NCBI GenBank assembly: GCA_030747075.1
Contig: JASLLL010000033.1
Coordinates: forward strand, 1-26,932
Length of the DNA: 26,932 nucleotides
DNA from: Gemmatimonadota bacterium
GTDB lineage: Bacteria > ARS69
Reading direction: 5' to 3'
Shown piece after piece: positions 1 to 7,404 of the stretch; within the stretch, counting starts at the first letter, position 1, and every line of letters begins with the position of its first letter. A model generated the notes under the pieces. That model did not search any database and had not been told where the DNA came from. It worked only from the letters and a program-made list of their open reading frames with translations. The translations under genes and the position numbers were made by a program.

Positions 1-380
1 GGCTGGCACTTCTGGCGTTGCTCCGGACGCGGGAGCGGACCGTCGGGGAAATGGTGGAGGCGTTGGGAGCCCCCCAGCCCCGGGTTTCGCGCCATCTGAA
101 GGTGCTTCGCAATGCGGGGCTTGTGGCGGACCGCCGGGAGGGCCGCTTCATCCGATACGGGCTTACCCCTTCCTCAAGCTGGAGTGTCGAGATTCGCGAC
201 TGCCTGCGCGGTCTGCTGAACGAACGAGAGGCACCCCGCCGCCCGCGCGGGAGGAAGGCTCTCTCCCGTCGCGAGGAGCGCCCCCTTCCCGAAGCCGCCC
301 CGGCTCCGGAGCCCCGGCAGGAAGTCCCCGCTCCGGGCGAGCGACTGCGCTCGCAGGACATCGAAACACATCTGCTGTAG
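1..380 (+). CDS. ArsR-type winged-helix transcriptional regulator, 5' end outside the window
   Basis: The frame is open from the first base, and the start codon lies upstream of the window. A TTG at 18 is inside the likely first helix, because the preceding in-frame residues (LALLA) continue it. The visible part has the ArsR/SmtB pattern: TVGEMVEALG, then the recognition helix PRVSRHLKVLRNAGLV, then a wing-like RREGRFIRYGL. Such proteins are small dimeric repressors, often metal- or stress-responsive. No Cys metal-binding motif is seen in the surviving part, so the ligand is unknown. The last 45 or so residues are a Pro/Arg/Glu-rich tail, probably disordered and unusual for the family. It converges on the protease gene on the other strand. 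The fold is clear; the target is unknown. Confidence 0.8.
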   Translation, partial: LALLALLRTRERTVGEMVEALGAPQPRVSRHLKVLRNAGLVADRREGRFIRYGLTPSSSWSVEIRDCLRGLLNEREAPRRPRGRKALSRREERPLPEAAPAPEPRQEVPAPGERLRSQDIETHLL

Positions 381-395
381 GGGTGGATTGAGGAG

Positions 396-430
396 ACGGG
401 GAGCGGCCCGAAGACCGCGCCCCGCTCCGT
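396..430. terminator. possible bidirectional hairpin between convergent genes
   Basis: Arms at 396-406 and 422-430 pair over nine bases with a two-G bulge, and the loop is about 15 bases. It lies in the 59-base gap between the convergent regulator and protease genes. There is no T-tract on either side, so it would be a weak or Rho-assisted terminator at best. Confidence 0.3.
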
Positions 431-439
431 CCCGGGTGC

Positions 440-2731
440 TTATCGCAGGAGTACCATCCGACGCGTCTCTACTCCGAGCGGAGTCGTGAGCCGGTAGAAG
501 TAGCTGCCTGCGGCAAGACGGTGGCCTGACTCGTCTGTGCCGTCCCAGGAAAGACTGTGCGTGCCGGAGGAGAAGACCCCCCGGTGAAGCGTCCGGACGC
601 GGCGCCCGGAAATGTCGAGGATCTCCAGAGAAGCCACGCCCTCCGCAGCCATCGCGAAGGAGATGACCGTCTCCGGCCCGAACGGGTTCGGCAGGTTCTG
701 GGCGAGCATGGCGCCGCGCGGGAACTCCGATACGCCGGTCAGCGGCGATCCCACATCCACCGTACTCACATTGGGAACCTTGTTGAACCCGGTCACGACC
801 AGTTCCACACTGGCGAGTGTCCCGATGACGGAAGAGTCGTACGGGATGGAAGCCAATCCGGCGCCGTCCGCGTACGCGGAGCCGAGGAGCGTCGCGTTGT
901 CGTTGATGGCGGCCAGCGCGCCCGGTTCCGTGGTGACCTCGAAGGTGGCCAGACCCGCATCCACATAGCCCGCGTGAGAGACTGCGAGCGCGGTCGGCGC
1001 GCCCGTTCTCATGTGCAGTGCCGGGTCGCCGAAGATGTGCCAGTTCTTGAACTCGCTGATCCCGTTGGATCCATAGCTGTCGATCATGTCGCAGGAACCG
1101 TTGAAGCAGAGCCCGCCCCAGGTGCGCTTGGCACCCGCGACCAGTAGATCCACCAGTTCATCCTGCGCACGCATCGGGGTGGCCCACTGCTGGTTGACCG
1201 TGGACGCGTACATGGCGACGCCGCCGGTCGGGACTCCGGAATCCGTCGCGCGCAGCCATACCTCCGCAAAGCAGGTCATGCTCATGAAGGCGCCGTTCAC
1301 GCACCCGACATTGATGATGCAAGGCAGCATGTCGTGGTTGGTCAGCGCATTCACATTCGATGAAGAGAAGCCCGATGTGACCCACTGGGTTTCCGTGCCG
1401 TGGCCCGCATAGTTGATGAAGCTGCGGCCCTCATTGAACGCGGAAGAGAGCATGGCCCTGGACGGAGAACCCGAAGCGTCTCCGCCTCCGCGGCTTCCAT
1501 CATAGAACTCGTCCACATGGGTGTAGGTGAAGCCGAGCAGGTCCGTGCGGATGTTCCGAATGTGCCTCCAGTCCGCCTCGCCGTTGTCCCCGTAGCCCTG
1601 GCCCTCGCTTGAGGCGATTCCAGTGGCCTTTTCGTACCAGGTTCCGGCCGGGTCCGGCTGGCTTTCGTACTCCACGGTCTTCTGCACCTGAAGGTCCACC
1701 TGCGCCGCGTTCTGCGCGGAGATCCGGCCCACGAAGGCGTCGGGGTAGTTGTCGCCGCCAGCCAGCAGGGTCAGTCGAGGATCCGCCGCCGCTCCGCCGT
1801 TCGTGAGATAGGGCATCTGCGGTCCGTCACCGACCAAAAGGAGGTAGGCCATTCCATCCGTGTTGTAGAAGTTCTGCACATACGACTGCACGCCGCTTGC
1901 GCTCCCGCCCGCGGCGGAAAGCGTGACGAGCGTCGTCGGAATGCCCATTCGGTTCCGCCAGTCCACGAGCGGTTGCATCGAGCTGGCAAAGGCGTCGTAG
2001 GTGATGATGAGCATGCTGCCCGTTTCGCCGACCGGCGTGTACCGAAGGAACTCCTCGTAGTTGAGGAAGTGACGGCGGTAGATCTTCTCGAACTCCTCCA
2101 CCCGCTTGTCAGGGCGGTCCGCAAGGACATTCACATGCCCGGGGCCGGTCGCCTTCACTTCCACCGTGATCGACGAGTAGACGCGCAGCGTCCCGGTAAC
2201 CGGGTTCCACTGGAACGGATCCACCTCAATGACCACACCGCGGACATCTCTCATGATGTAGGGATCCCGGAGTCGTGCCAGGTCTCCCGGGAAGAAGGCG
2301 TCTTCCTCGTAGGAGGCCCCAAACTCCCAGGGCACATCCGAAGGCATCACATCTCGGGTGATGGGTCCCTTCGAAGGCGCGATCCGCACTCCTGGAAAGT
2401 CCACAAACTCCGACGCCACGATCGTCGCGGTGACGGCGGCGTCGTCCGGGATCACCAGAGACTCGCGGAATCCCGGCACTGCCGGCAGTCCGGTCTCCTG
2501 AAGGCGAACGCCCCCGTCCCAGTGAATGATGCCGTAGGTCTCCCCGTGGACCTGGATGTCCTGAATCTGGAAGCTCCCCGTCCGGAAGGTCACGACTGTG
2601 GACAGAACCCCGGAGGACTCCAGCTGAATCGCATGGGATTCCGGCAGCATCTCGGTGGTGTAGTCACGCCCCGCTGCGGGTCCGGCCACCATGGCCGACA
2701 GCAACAGGCAGATAGGGATCGAACGGAACAT
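440..2731 (-). CDS. secreted gingipain-like cysteine protease (peptidase family C25) with FlgD-like C-terminal domain
   Basis: 763 residues from the ATG at 2731, chosen because it is preceded by GAGGAGA and opens a clean signal peptide (MFRSIPICLLLSAMVAGPAAG); the frame is open further upstream but without such a signal. Residues 40-235 resemble the C25 propeptide region. Residues 238-580 are the caspase-like protease core, with the pattern FINYAGHGTE placing the catalytic His at 444 and NVGCVNG placing the catalytic Cys at 477, followed by the family's FGDPALHM motif near 567-574. About the last 95 residues form a FlgD-type Ig-like domain (NPFGPETVISF, ILDISGRRVRTL, WDGTDESGHRLAAGSYFYRL) like those ending many secreted proteins of FCB-related phyla, where it may act as a sorting or anchoring domain. 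Expected role: exported Arg- or Lys-type endopeptidase. Cleavage specificity cannot be read from sequence. Confidence 0.88.
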   Translation of the reverse strand: MFRSIPICLLLSAMVAGPAAGRDYTTEMLPESHAIQLESSGVLSTVVTFRTGSFQIQDIQVHGETYGIIHWDGGVRLQETGLPAVPGFRESLVIPDDAAVTATIVASEFVDFPGVRIAPSKGPITRDVMPSDVPWEFGASYEEDAFFPGDLARLRDPYIMRDVRGVVIEVDPFQWNPVTGTLRVYSSITVEVKATGPGHVNVLADRPDKRVEEFEKIYRRHFLNYEEFLRYTPVGETGSMLIITYDAFASSMQPLVDWRNRMGIPTTLVTLSAAGGSASGVQSYVQNFYNTDGMAYLLLVGDGPQMPYLTNGGAAADPRLTLLAGGDNYPDAFVGRISAQNAAQVDLQVQKTVEYESQPDPAGTWYEKATGIASSEGQGYGDNGEADWRHIRNIRTDLLGFTYTHVDEFYDGSRGGGDASGSPSRAMLSSAFNEGRSFINYAGHGTETQWVTSGFSSSNVNALTNHDMLPCIINVGCVNGAFMSMTCFAEVWLRATDSGVPTGGVAMYASTVNQQWATPMRAQDELVDLLVAGAKRTWGGLCFNGSCDMIDSYGSNGISEFKNWHIFGDPALHMRTGAPTALAVSHAGYVDAGLATFEVTTEPGALAAINDNATLLGSAYADGAGLASIPYDSSVIGTLASVELVVTGFNKVPNVSTVDVGSPLTGVSEFPRGAMLAQNLPNPFGPETVISFAMAAEGVASLEILDISGRRVRTLHRGVFSSGTHSLSWDGTDESGHRLAAGSYFYRLTTPLGVETRRMVLLR

Positions 2732-2853
2732 GGTCTCTCCTCGGTCCGCTACGGAAGTCGCAGCGAATGGAAATGGACCGGGGGATGCCCCGGCGGATGA
2801 TCGGGGACACGCGCACCCTGCCTCGATCCGGGGGGAATCGATAGAACCCACGG

Positions 2854-2859
2854 AGTATA
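2854..2859 (-). promoter_or_regulatory. possible -10 box for the C25 protease gene
   Basis: The minus strand reads TATACT here, five of six matches to the sigma-70 -10 consensus, in the divergent region about 120 bases upstream of the protease start. No good -35 hexamer lies at 16-18 bases, so support is weak. Confidence 0.25.
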
Positions 2860-2906
2860 GCGCACTCGGACCGGGAACTCCAGAATCCGGTGAGGTGAGG
2901 ATTCCC

Positions 2907-4007
2907 GTGGCGGGTCATTCCGATCCGCGATACCGTTCCGACATGGATGCGGACCGCTTCCGGACAGGATTCCTTCTTCTTCTCGTCACGGCCATCTCGG
3001 CTTTGTTCGCCGTGATGATCCGCGACTTCCTCATGACGCTTCTCCTGGCGGGAGTGTTCGCCGGGCTGGCCGCTCCCTTGTTCCGGCGAATCGTCGGCCT
3101 CCTTCGCGGGAAGCGCTCGGCGGCGTCGATGGTGACGGTCCTGGCGCTTCTCGTCTGTGTGGCGGGTCCGCTTTTCGCCATCCTGGGTGTGGTGGCGGCG
3201 CAAGCGCTGCGCATTACCGACTCCGTGCGCCCCTGGATCGACGAGCAGCTCGCCAACCCCGGCGCGCTGCCCGTCTTGCTGGAGCGTCTTCCCGGCCTGG
3301 ACCGGCTGGTTCCCTACCGCGAGCAGATTCTCCTCCGGCTGGGGGACCTGGTCGGCAGCGCGGGCGGCTTCCTTCTCGACAGCGCCTCCGCCGCCACGCG
3401 AGGCACCGTCGCGTTTCTCTTCCAGTCGTTCGTGTTCGTCTACGCGCTCTTTCACTTCCTTCTCCACGGGGACGCGCTCCTTCGCCGAATCCTCTACTAC
3501 ATCCCGCTGGATGAACCCGCCGAGTCCCGCCTCGTGGAGCGGTTCACCTCCGTCACGAGAGCGACCGTGCGCGGCACGCTCGTGATCGGGCTTCTGCAAG
3601 GCGGGCTGGCCGGGGTCGCCTTTGCCGTGGTCGGAATCCCGGGCGCGGTATTCTGGGGCACCATGATGACGCTTCTATCCGTCATCCCCGGGGTGGGGAC
3701 GGCCCTCGTCTGGGTGCCCGCCGCGCTGATTCTCCTGGCGACCGGGGAGACGGTGCCGGGTGTGGGCCTTGCGGTCTTCTGCGGGCTCATCGTCGGGAGC
3801 CTGGACAATCTCCTGCGACCTCGGCTTGTGGGTCGGGACACTCAGATGCCCGACCTCCTGATCTTCCTCGGGACCGCCGGCGGAATCCTCCTGTTCGGCA
3901 TTCCGGGGTTTCTCGTGGGACCGATCCTCGCCGCGCTCTTCGTGACGGTCTGGGAGATCTACGGGCATGTCTTCCGCGACATCCTGCCCGGCCCTCGCTC
4001 GTCTTGA
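2907..4007 (+). CDS. AI-2E family transporter (multipass inner-membrane permease)
   Basis: 366 residues from the GTG at 2907, chosen because AGGTGA at 2893-2898 matches the anti-Shine-Dalgarno sequence with 8-base spacing. The ATG at 2943 (MDADRFRTGF...) has no such site but gives the more typical N-terminus, so it remains possible. The protein has about seven to eight hydrophobic segments: two near the N-terminus, one near the middle (VAFLFQSFVFVYALFHFLL), and a cluster in the C-terminal half. The C-terminal signature DNLLRPRLVGRDTQMPDLLIF followed by GIPGFLVGPILAALFV is characteristic of the family (formerly UPF0118, including TqsA and PerM). Members export or import diverse small solutes or Na+/H+; the substrate here is unknown. 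It is divergent from the protease gene and stands alone. Confidence 0.85.
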   Translation: MAGHSDPRYRSDMDADRFRTGFLLLLVTAISALFAVMIRDFLMTLLLAGVFAGLAAPLFRRIVGLLRGKRSAASMVTVLALLVCVAGPLFAILGVVAAQALRITDSVRPWIDEQLANPGALPVLLERLPGLDRLVPYREQILLRLGDLVGSAGGFLLDSASAATRGTVAFLFQSFVFVYALFHFLLHGDALLRRILYYIPLDEPAESRLVERFTSVTRATVRGTLVIGLLQGGLAGVAFAVVGIPGAVFWGTMMTLLSVIPGVGTALVWVPAALILLATGETVPGVGLAVFCGLIVGSLDNLLRPRLVGRDTQMPDLLIFLGTAGGILLFGIPGFLVGPILAALFVTVWEIYGHVFRDILPGPRSS

Positions 4008-4032
4008 CACAGTCCCGGGGGCTTTCTACCCT
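4004..4032 (+). promoter_or_regulatory. sigma-70-type promoter for the regulator-moxR operon
   Basis: A perfect TTGACA (4004-4009, overlapping the stop codon of the transporter gene) is followed after 17 bases by TACCCT (4027-4032). The -10 keeps only the TA...T frame of the consensus, which is common in G+C-rich genomes. The start codon at 4071 would follow a leader of about 30 bases. Confidence 0.5.
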
Positions 4033-4070
4033 CGCTCGCGCACTGTACCTGCCCTGCACCGGAGGCACTG

Positions 4071-5483
4071 ATGGCTTGCGCCCGGATCCTCATCGTCGAT
4101 GATGACGAGTCCATCCGCTCTTCGATGGAGCGGGTTCTTTCGTATGAAGGATACGATGTCCGGTGCGCCGCCTCCGGTCCGGAAGCGCTGGACGCGCTGG
4201 CGGACCGGCGCATGGATCTCGCGCTCTTCGATATCAAGATGCCCGGAATGGATGGGCTGGAGCTTCTGGAACGCGTCGGGAAGGCGCACCCGGATCTCGT
4301 GTGCATCATGGTCTCGGGCCACGGGACGGTGCAGACCGCCGTGGAAGCCGCCAAGCTGGGTGCGTTCGACTTTCTCGAGAAGCCTCCCGACCGCGACCGG
4401 GTTCTTCTCACCATTCGCAACGGGCTGGCTCAGTCGCGGCAGGCTTCGGAGATTGCCAACGCAAGGCGGAGGCTGGCGCGTGACGACCGCATCGTGGGGG
4501 AGAGCGACGCCATCCGTCAGGTGCTGGAGCGCATCGCGAAGGTCGCACCGACGCAGGCCACCATTCTCATCACCGGAGAGAATGGTACCGGGAAGGAGCT
4601 CGTGGCTCGCGCCATTCACCGGGAGAGCACACGCCGGGACGGAGCCTACATTCAGCTCAACTGTGCGGCCATTCCGGAAGACCTGATCGAGTCCGAACTC
4701 TTCGGGCACGAAAAGGGCGCGTTCACGGGCGCCACCTCCCGCCGCGAAGGGAAGTTTGAGCTGGCCGACGGCGGGACCATTCTGCTGGACGAAATCGGCG
4801 ACATGAGTCCGACCGTCCAGGCGAAAGTGCTTCGCGTGCTGGAAGAAGGGCAGTTCGAGCGCGTGGGGGGATCGCGGGCGATCTCCGTGGATGTTCGCAT
4901 TCTCGCGGCGACGAACCGGGATCTCCCGGCCGCCGTGGAGGACCGGTCATTCCGCGAGGATCTCTTCTTCCGGCTCAATGTGGTGCCGATCCGCGTTCCC
5001 GCGCTTCGCGAGCGACCGGGAGACATCGCCGGACTGGTGGAGCACTTTCTGACGCGGTATTGCGAGCGCGAGAAGTGCCCGGGCGTGACCGTGGACCCGG
5101 AGGTGGTGGAGCGCCTCATGGTACGCGCGTGGCCGGGGAATGTTCGCGAACTGAGAAACACGGTGGAGCGGATGGCCATCCTTGCGTCCGGAAGTCGGCT
5201 GAGCGTGGCGGATCTTCCGGCACCGGGGGCGGGCGGGGCGAGCACCCGGGACGACCCCGCGGCGGATGCAAGCACCTATGACGAGTTCCGCGAACGGTCG
5301 GAACAGGCGTTCTTCCGCCAGAGGCTGGAGCGCCACGGGTGGAATGTGAAAGACACGGCGGAGGCGCTGGCCATGCAGCGCAGCAACCTCTACCGGAAGA
5401 TCGAGAAGTACGGACTCACCCGAGAGGGGGGGGAACGCAAGCGCACACCGGACGGGGGAGATCTCCCGGGAGGAACGGCTTGA
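4071..5483 (+). CDS. NtrC-family sigma-54-dependent response regulator
   Basis: 470 residues; ATG at 4071 follows GGAGG with proper spacing. Residues 5-118 are a receiver domain with acidic residues D10-D12, phospho-acceptor D54 (LFDIKMPGMDG), S82 and K104. Residues 140-370 are the sigma-54-interacting AAA+ domain: Walker A GENGTGKE (169-176), the GAFTGA loop (216-221) that contacts sigma-54, Walker B LLDE (238-241), and AATNRDL. A Fis-type helix-turn-helix follows near 435-455 (DTAEALAMQRSNLYRKI). All key residues are present, so it should be a functional phosphorylation-controlled enhancer-binding activator. No histidine kinase gene is in the window, so its partner is elsewhere. It overlaps moxR by four bases, which suggests regulator and module are made together. 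Confidence 0.95.
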   Translation: MACARILIVDDDESIRSSMERVLSYEGYDVRCAASGPEALDALADRRMDLALFDIKMPGMDGLELLERVGKAHPDLVCIMVSGHGTVQTAVEAAKLGAFDFLEKPPDRDRVLLTIRNGLAQSRQASEIANARRRLARDDRIVGESDAIRQVLERIAKVAPTQATILITGENGTGKELVARAIHRESTRRDGAYIQLNCAAIPEDLIESELFGHEKGAFTGATSRREGKFELADGGTILLDEIGDMSPTVQAKVLRVLEEGQFERVGGSRAISVDVRILAATNRDLPAAVEDRSFREDLFFRLNVVPIRVPALRERPGDIAGLVEHFLTRYCEREKCPGVTVDPEVVERLMVRAWPGNVRELRNTVERMAILASGSRLSVADLPAPGAGGASTRDDPAADASTYDEFRERSEQAFFRQRLERHGWNVKDTAEALAMQRSNLYRKIEKYGLTREGGERKRTPDGGDLPGGTA

Positions 5484-6499
5484 ACGCATCGAACGAACCG
5501 CACGACATCCAGGCCGTCGAAAGGCTGAAGGACGCGCACGGGAGGATTCTCACAGAGGTTCACAAGGTCGTGATCGGGCAGGATCGCGTGATCGACGATC
5601 TCCTGACCGCCATCCTTTCCAATGGCCACTGTCTGCTCGTCGGGGTGCCCGGGCTTGCGAAGACGCTGCTTGTGTCCACGCTGGCGCGCGTTCTGGATCT
5701 GGAGTTCAGCCGAATCCAGTTCACGCCGGACCTCATGCCGTCGGACATTACCGGGACGGATGTTCTGGAAACGGAAGAGGGGACCACTCATCGGCATTTT
5801 CGGTTCATCCGGGGACCGGTCTTCGCGAACATTGTTCTTGCGGACGAGATCAACCGTACGCCCCCGAAGACGCAGGCCGCGCTTCTTCAGGCCATGCAGG
5901 AACGCGAAGTGACCGCCGGCGGCAACACCTACGACCTGCCGCTGCCGTTCTTCGTGCTGGCGACGCAGAACCCCATCGAGCAGGAAGGAACCTATCCGCT
6001 TCCCGAGGCGCAACTCGACCGCTTCATGTTCCACATCCATGTGGACTACCCGACCGGGGCGGAAGAGTGCCGGATCGTGGAGGAGACCACCTCCGCCTAC
6101 CACGCGGATCTGGAGCGGGTTCTGGGCGCCGAGGAGATTCTCTCACTTCAGACGCTCGTGCGGCGCGTACCTGTGGCGGAGGATGTGCTGCAATACGCCG
6201 TCGGACTGGTGCGGGCGACGCGGCCGAAGTCGGATACGGCTCCTGCGTTCGTGCGCGACTGGGTGAGCTGGGGTGCGGGTCCCCGCGCGAGCCAGTATCT
6301 GGTGCTCGGCGCGAAGACGCGCGCCATTCTCGACGGCAGGCACACCCCCGCCCGGGAGGATGTGCAGGCGGTGGCGCGGGCGGTTCTTCGCCACCGGATC
6401 CTCACCAACTTCAACGCCGAGGCCGAAGGCGTGGATCCCGTCGATATCGTGGACCGGCTCGTTGAAAGTGTGGAGGCGACCGGGGCCGTGTCGTCGTGA
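5480..6499 (+). CDS. MoxR-type AAA+ ATPase
   Basis: 339 residues from a TTG at 5480 that overlaps the regulator's stop codon (TTGA) and is preceded by GGGAGGA six bases away. The frame is open upstream, but that stretch overlaps the regulator and looks non-coding. Walker A is GVPGLAKT (55-62), Walker B VLADE (119-123), sensor 1 ATQNP (161-165), with the MoxR hallmark GTYPLPEAQLDRF near 170-182. MoxR proteins are chaperone-like AAA+ ATPases that act with vWA proteins to assemble or activate complexes such as metal-cofactor enzymes or envelope machinery. The next two genes, DUF58 and vWA, are the standard partners and are joined by four-base overlaps. The client complex is not identifiable here. 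Confidence 0.93.
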   Translation: MNASNEPHDIQAVERLKDAHGRILTEVHKVVIGQDRVIDDLLTAILSNGHCLLVGVPGLAKTLLVSTLARVLDLEFSRIQFTPDLMPSDITGTDVLETEEGTTHRHFRFIRGPVFANIVLADEINRTPPKTQAALLQAMQEREVTAGGNTYDLPLPFFVLATQNPIEQEGTYPLPEAQLDRFMFHIHVDYPTGAEECRIVEETTSAYHADLERVLGAEEILSLQTLVRRVPVAEDVLQYAVGLVRATRPKSDTAPAFVRDWVSWGAGPRASQYLVLGAKTRAILDGRHTPAREDVQAVARAVLRHRILTNFNAEAEGVDPVDIVDRLVESVEATGAVSS

Positions 6500-7404
6500 G
6501 CCGGGTGCGCCAGAGCTCCCGTTCGCCCCTCCTGGACGCGGCCACGGTCGCCCGCCTCGCCGGGCTGGAGATTCGTGCGCGTGCCGTGGTGGAGGGGTTC
6601 GTTGCGGGGCTTCACAAGAGTCCGTACAAGGGGTTCAGCGTGGAGTTCGCGGAGCATCGGCAGTACATGCCGGGAGACCCCGTGCGGAACATCGACTGGA
6701 AGGTCTTTGCGAAGTCCGACCGCTACTTCGTGAAGGAGTTCGAGGAGGAAACGAACCTCCGCGCATACCTGGTGCTCGACGCATCCGCATCGATGGGTTT
6801 CGCCTCGGGCGAGGTCGGCAAGTTCGAGTATGCGCGTACGCTCGCGGCGTCCCTCTCCTGGCTGATGCTCCGGCAGCAGGACTCTGTCGGCCTGCTTCTT
6901 TTCGATCAGGGGATTCGGCGCTTTATTCCCCCAAGGTCCGCCGGGCATCACCTTCGCGTGCTCCTGACCGAACTGGAGGCGGCGCGCCCGTCTTCGGGGA
7001 CGGGGATTGCGAAAACGCTCCACGAGCTGGCCCTGCGAATCCGTCGGCGTGGTCTGGTGTTTCTGATGAGTGATCTCTTCGACGACCCCGACGAAGTGCT
7101 GCGCGGGTTGCGGCACTTTCGGCACCGGCGGCACGAGGTTGTCGTGTTTCACCTGCTGGATCAGGCGGAGCGCGAGTTCGGGTTCGACCGGGAGGCCATC
7201 TTCCGCGACATGGAGTCCGGCCGCGAGATGCTGGTGCGCCCCTGGGAGCTGCGCGCGGAGTATCGCGGGGCGGTGGATGCGTGGATCGCCAGGCTGCGTG
7301 ACGGGTGCCGGGAGGCGGGCGTCGACTATGTCCCGATCGACACCTCCACGCCGTTCGACACCGCGCTCCACGCCTACCTGCGCAAGCGGAGCCGTCTGGG
7401 ATGA
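6496..7404 (+). CDS. DUF58 domain protein (MoxR partner)
   Basis: 302 residues, starting at a GTG that overlaps the moxR stop (GTGA). The DUF58 core lies near residues 40-85 (KGFSVEFAEHRQYMPGDPVRNIDWKV is broken by no gaps; key residues are the PGD and the IDW). It is followed by a von Willebrand A-like fold whose metal site is DASAS (95-99). There is no signal peptide or membrane segment, so it is cytosolic or peripheral. DUF58 proteins accompany MoxR ATPases and vWA membrane proteins in many bacteria; their exact biochemical function is not established. It overlaps the downstream vWA gene by four bases (ATGA). Confidence 0.9.
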   Translation: MSRVRQSSRSPLLDAATVARLAGLEIRARAVVEGFVAGLHKSPYKGFSVEFAEHRQYMPGDPVRNIDWKVFAKSDRYFVKEFEEETNLRAYLVLDASASMGFASGEVGKFEYARTLAASLSWLMLRQQDSVGLLLFDQGIRRFIPPRSAGHHLRVLLTELEAARPSSGTGIAKTLHELALRIRRRGLVFLMSDLFDDPDEVLRGLRHFRHRRHEVVVFHLLDQAEREFGFDREAIFRDMESGREMLVRPWELRAEYRGAVDAWIARLRDGCREAGVDYVPIDTSTPFDTALHAYLRKRSRLG

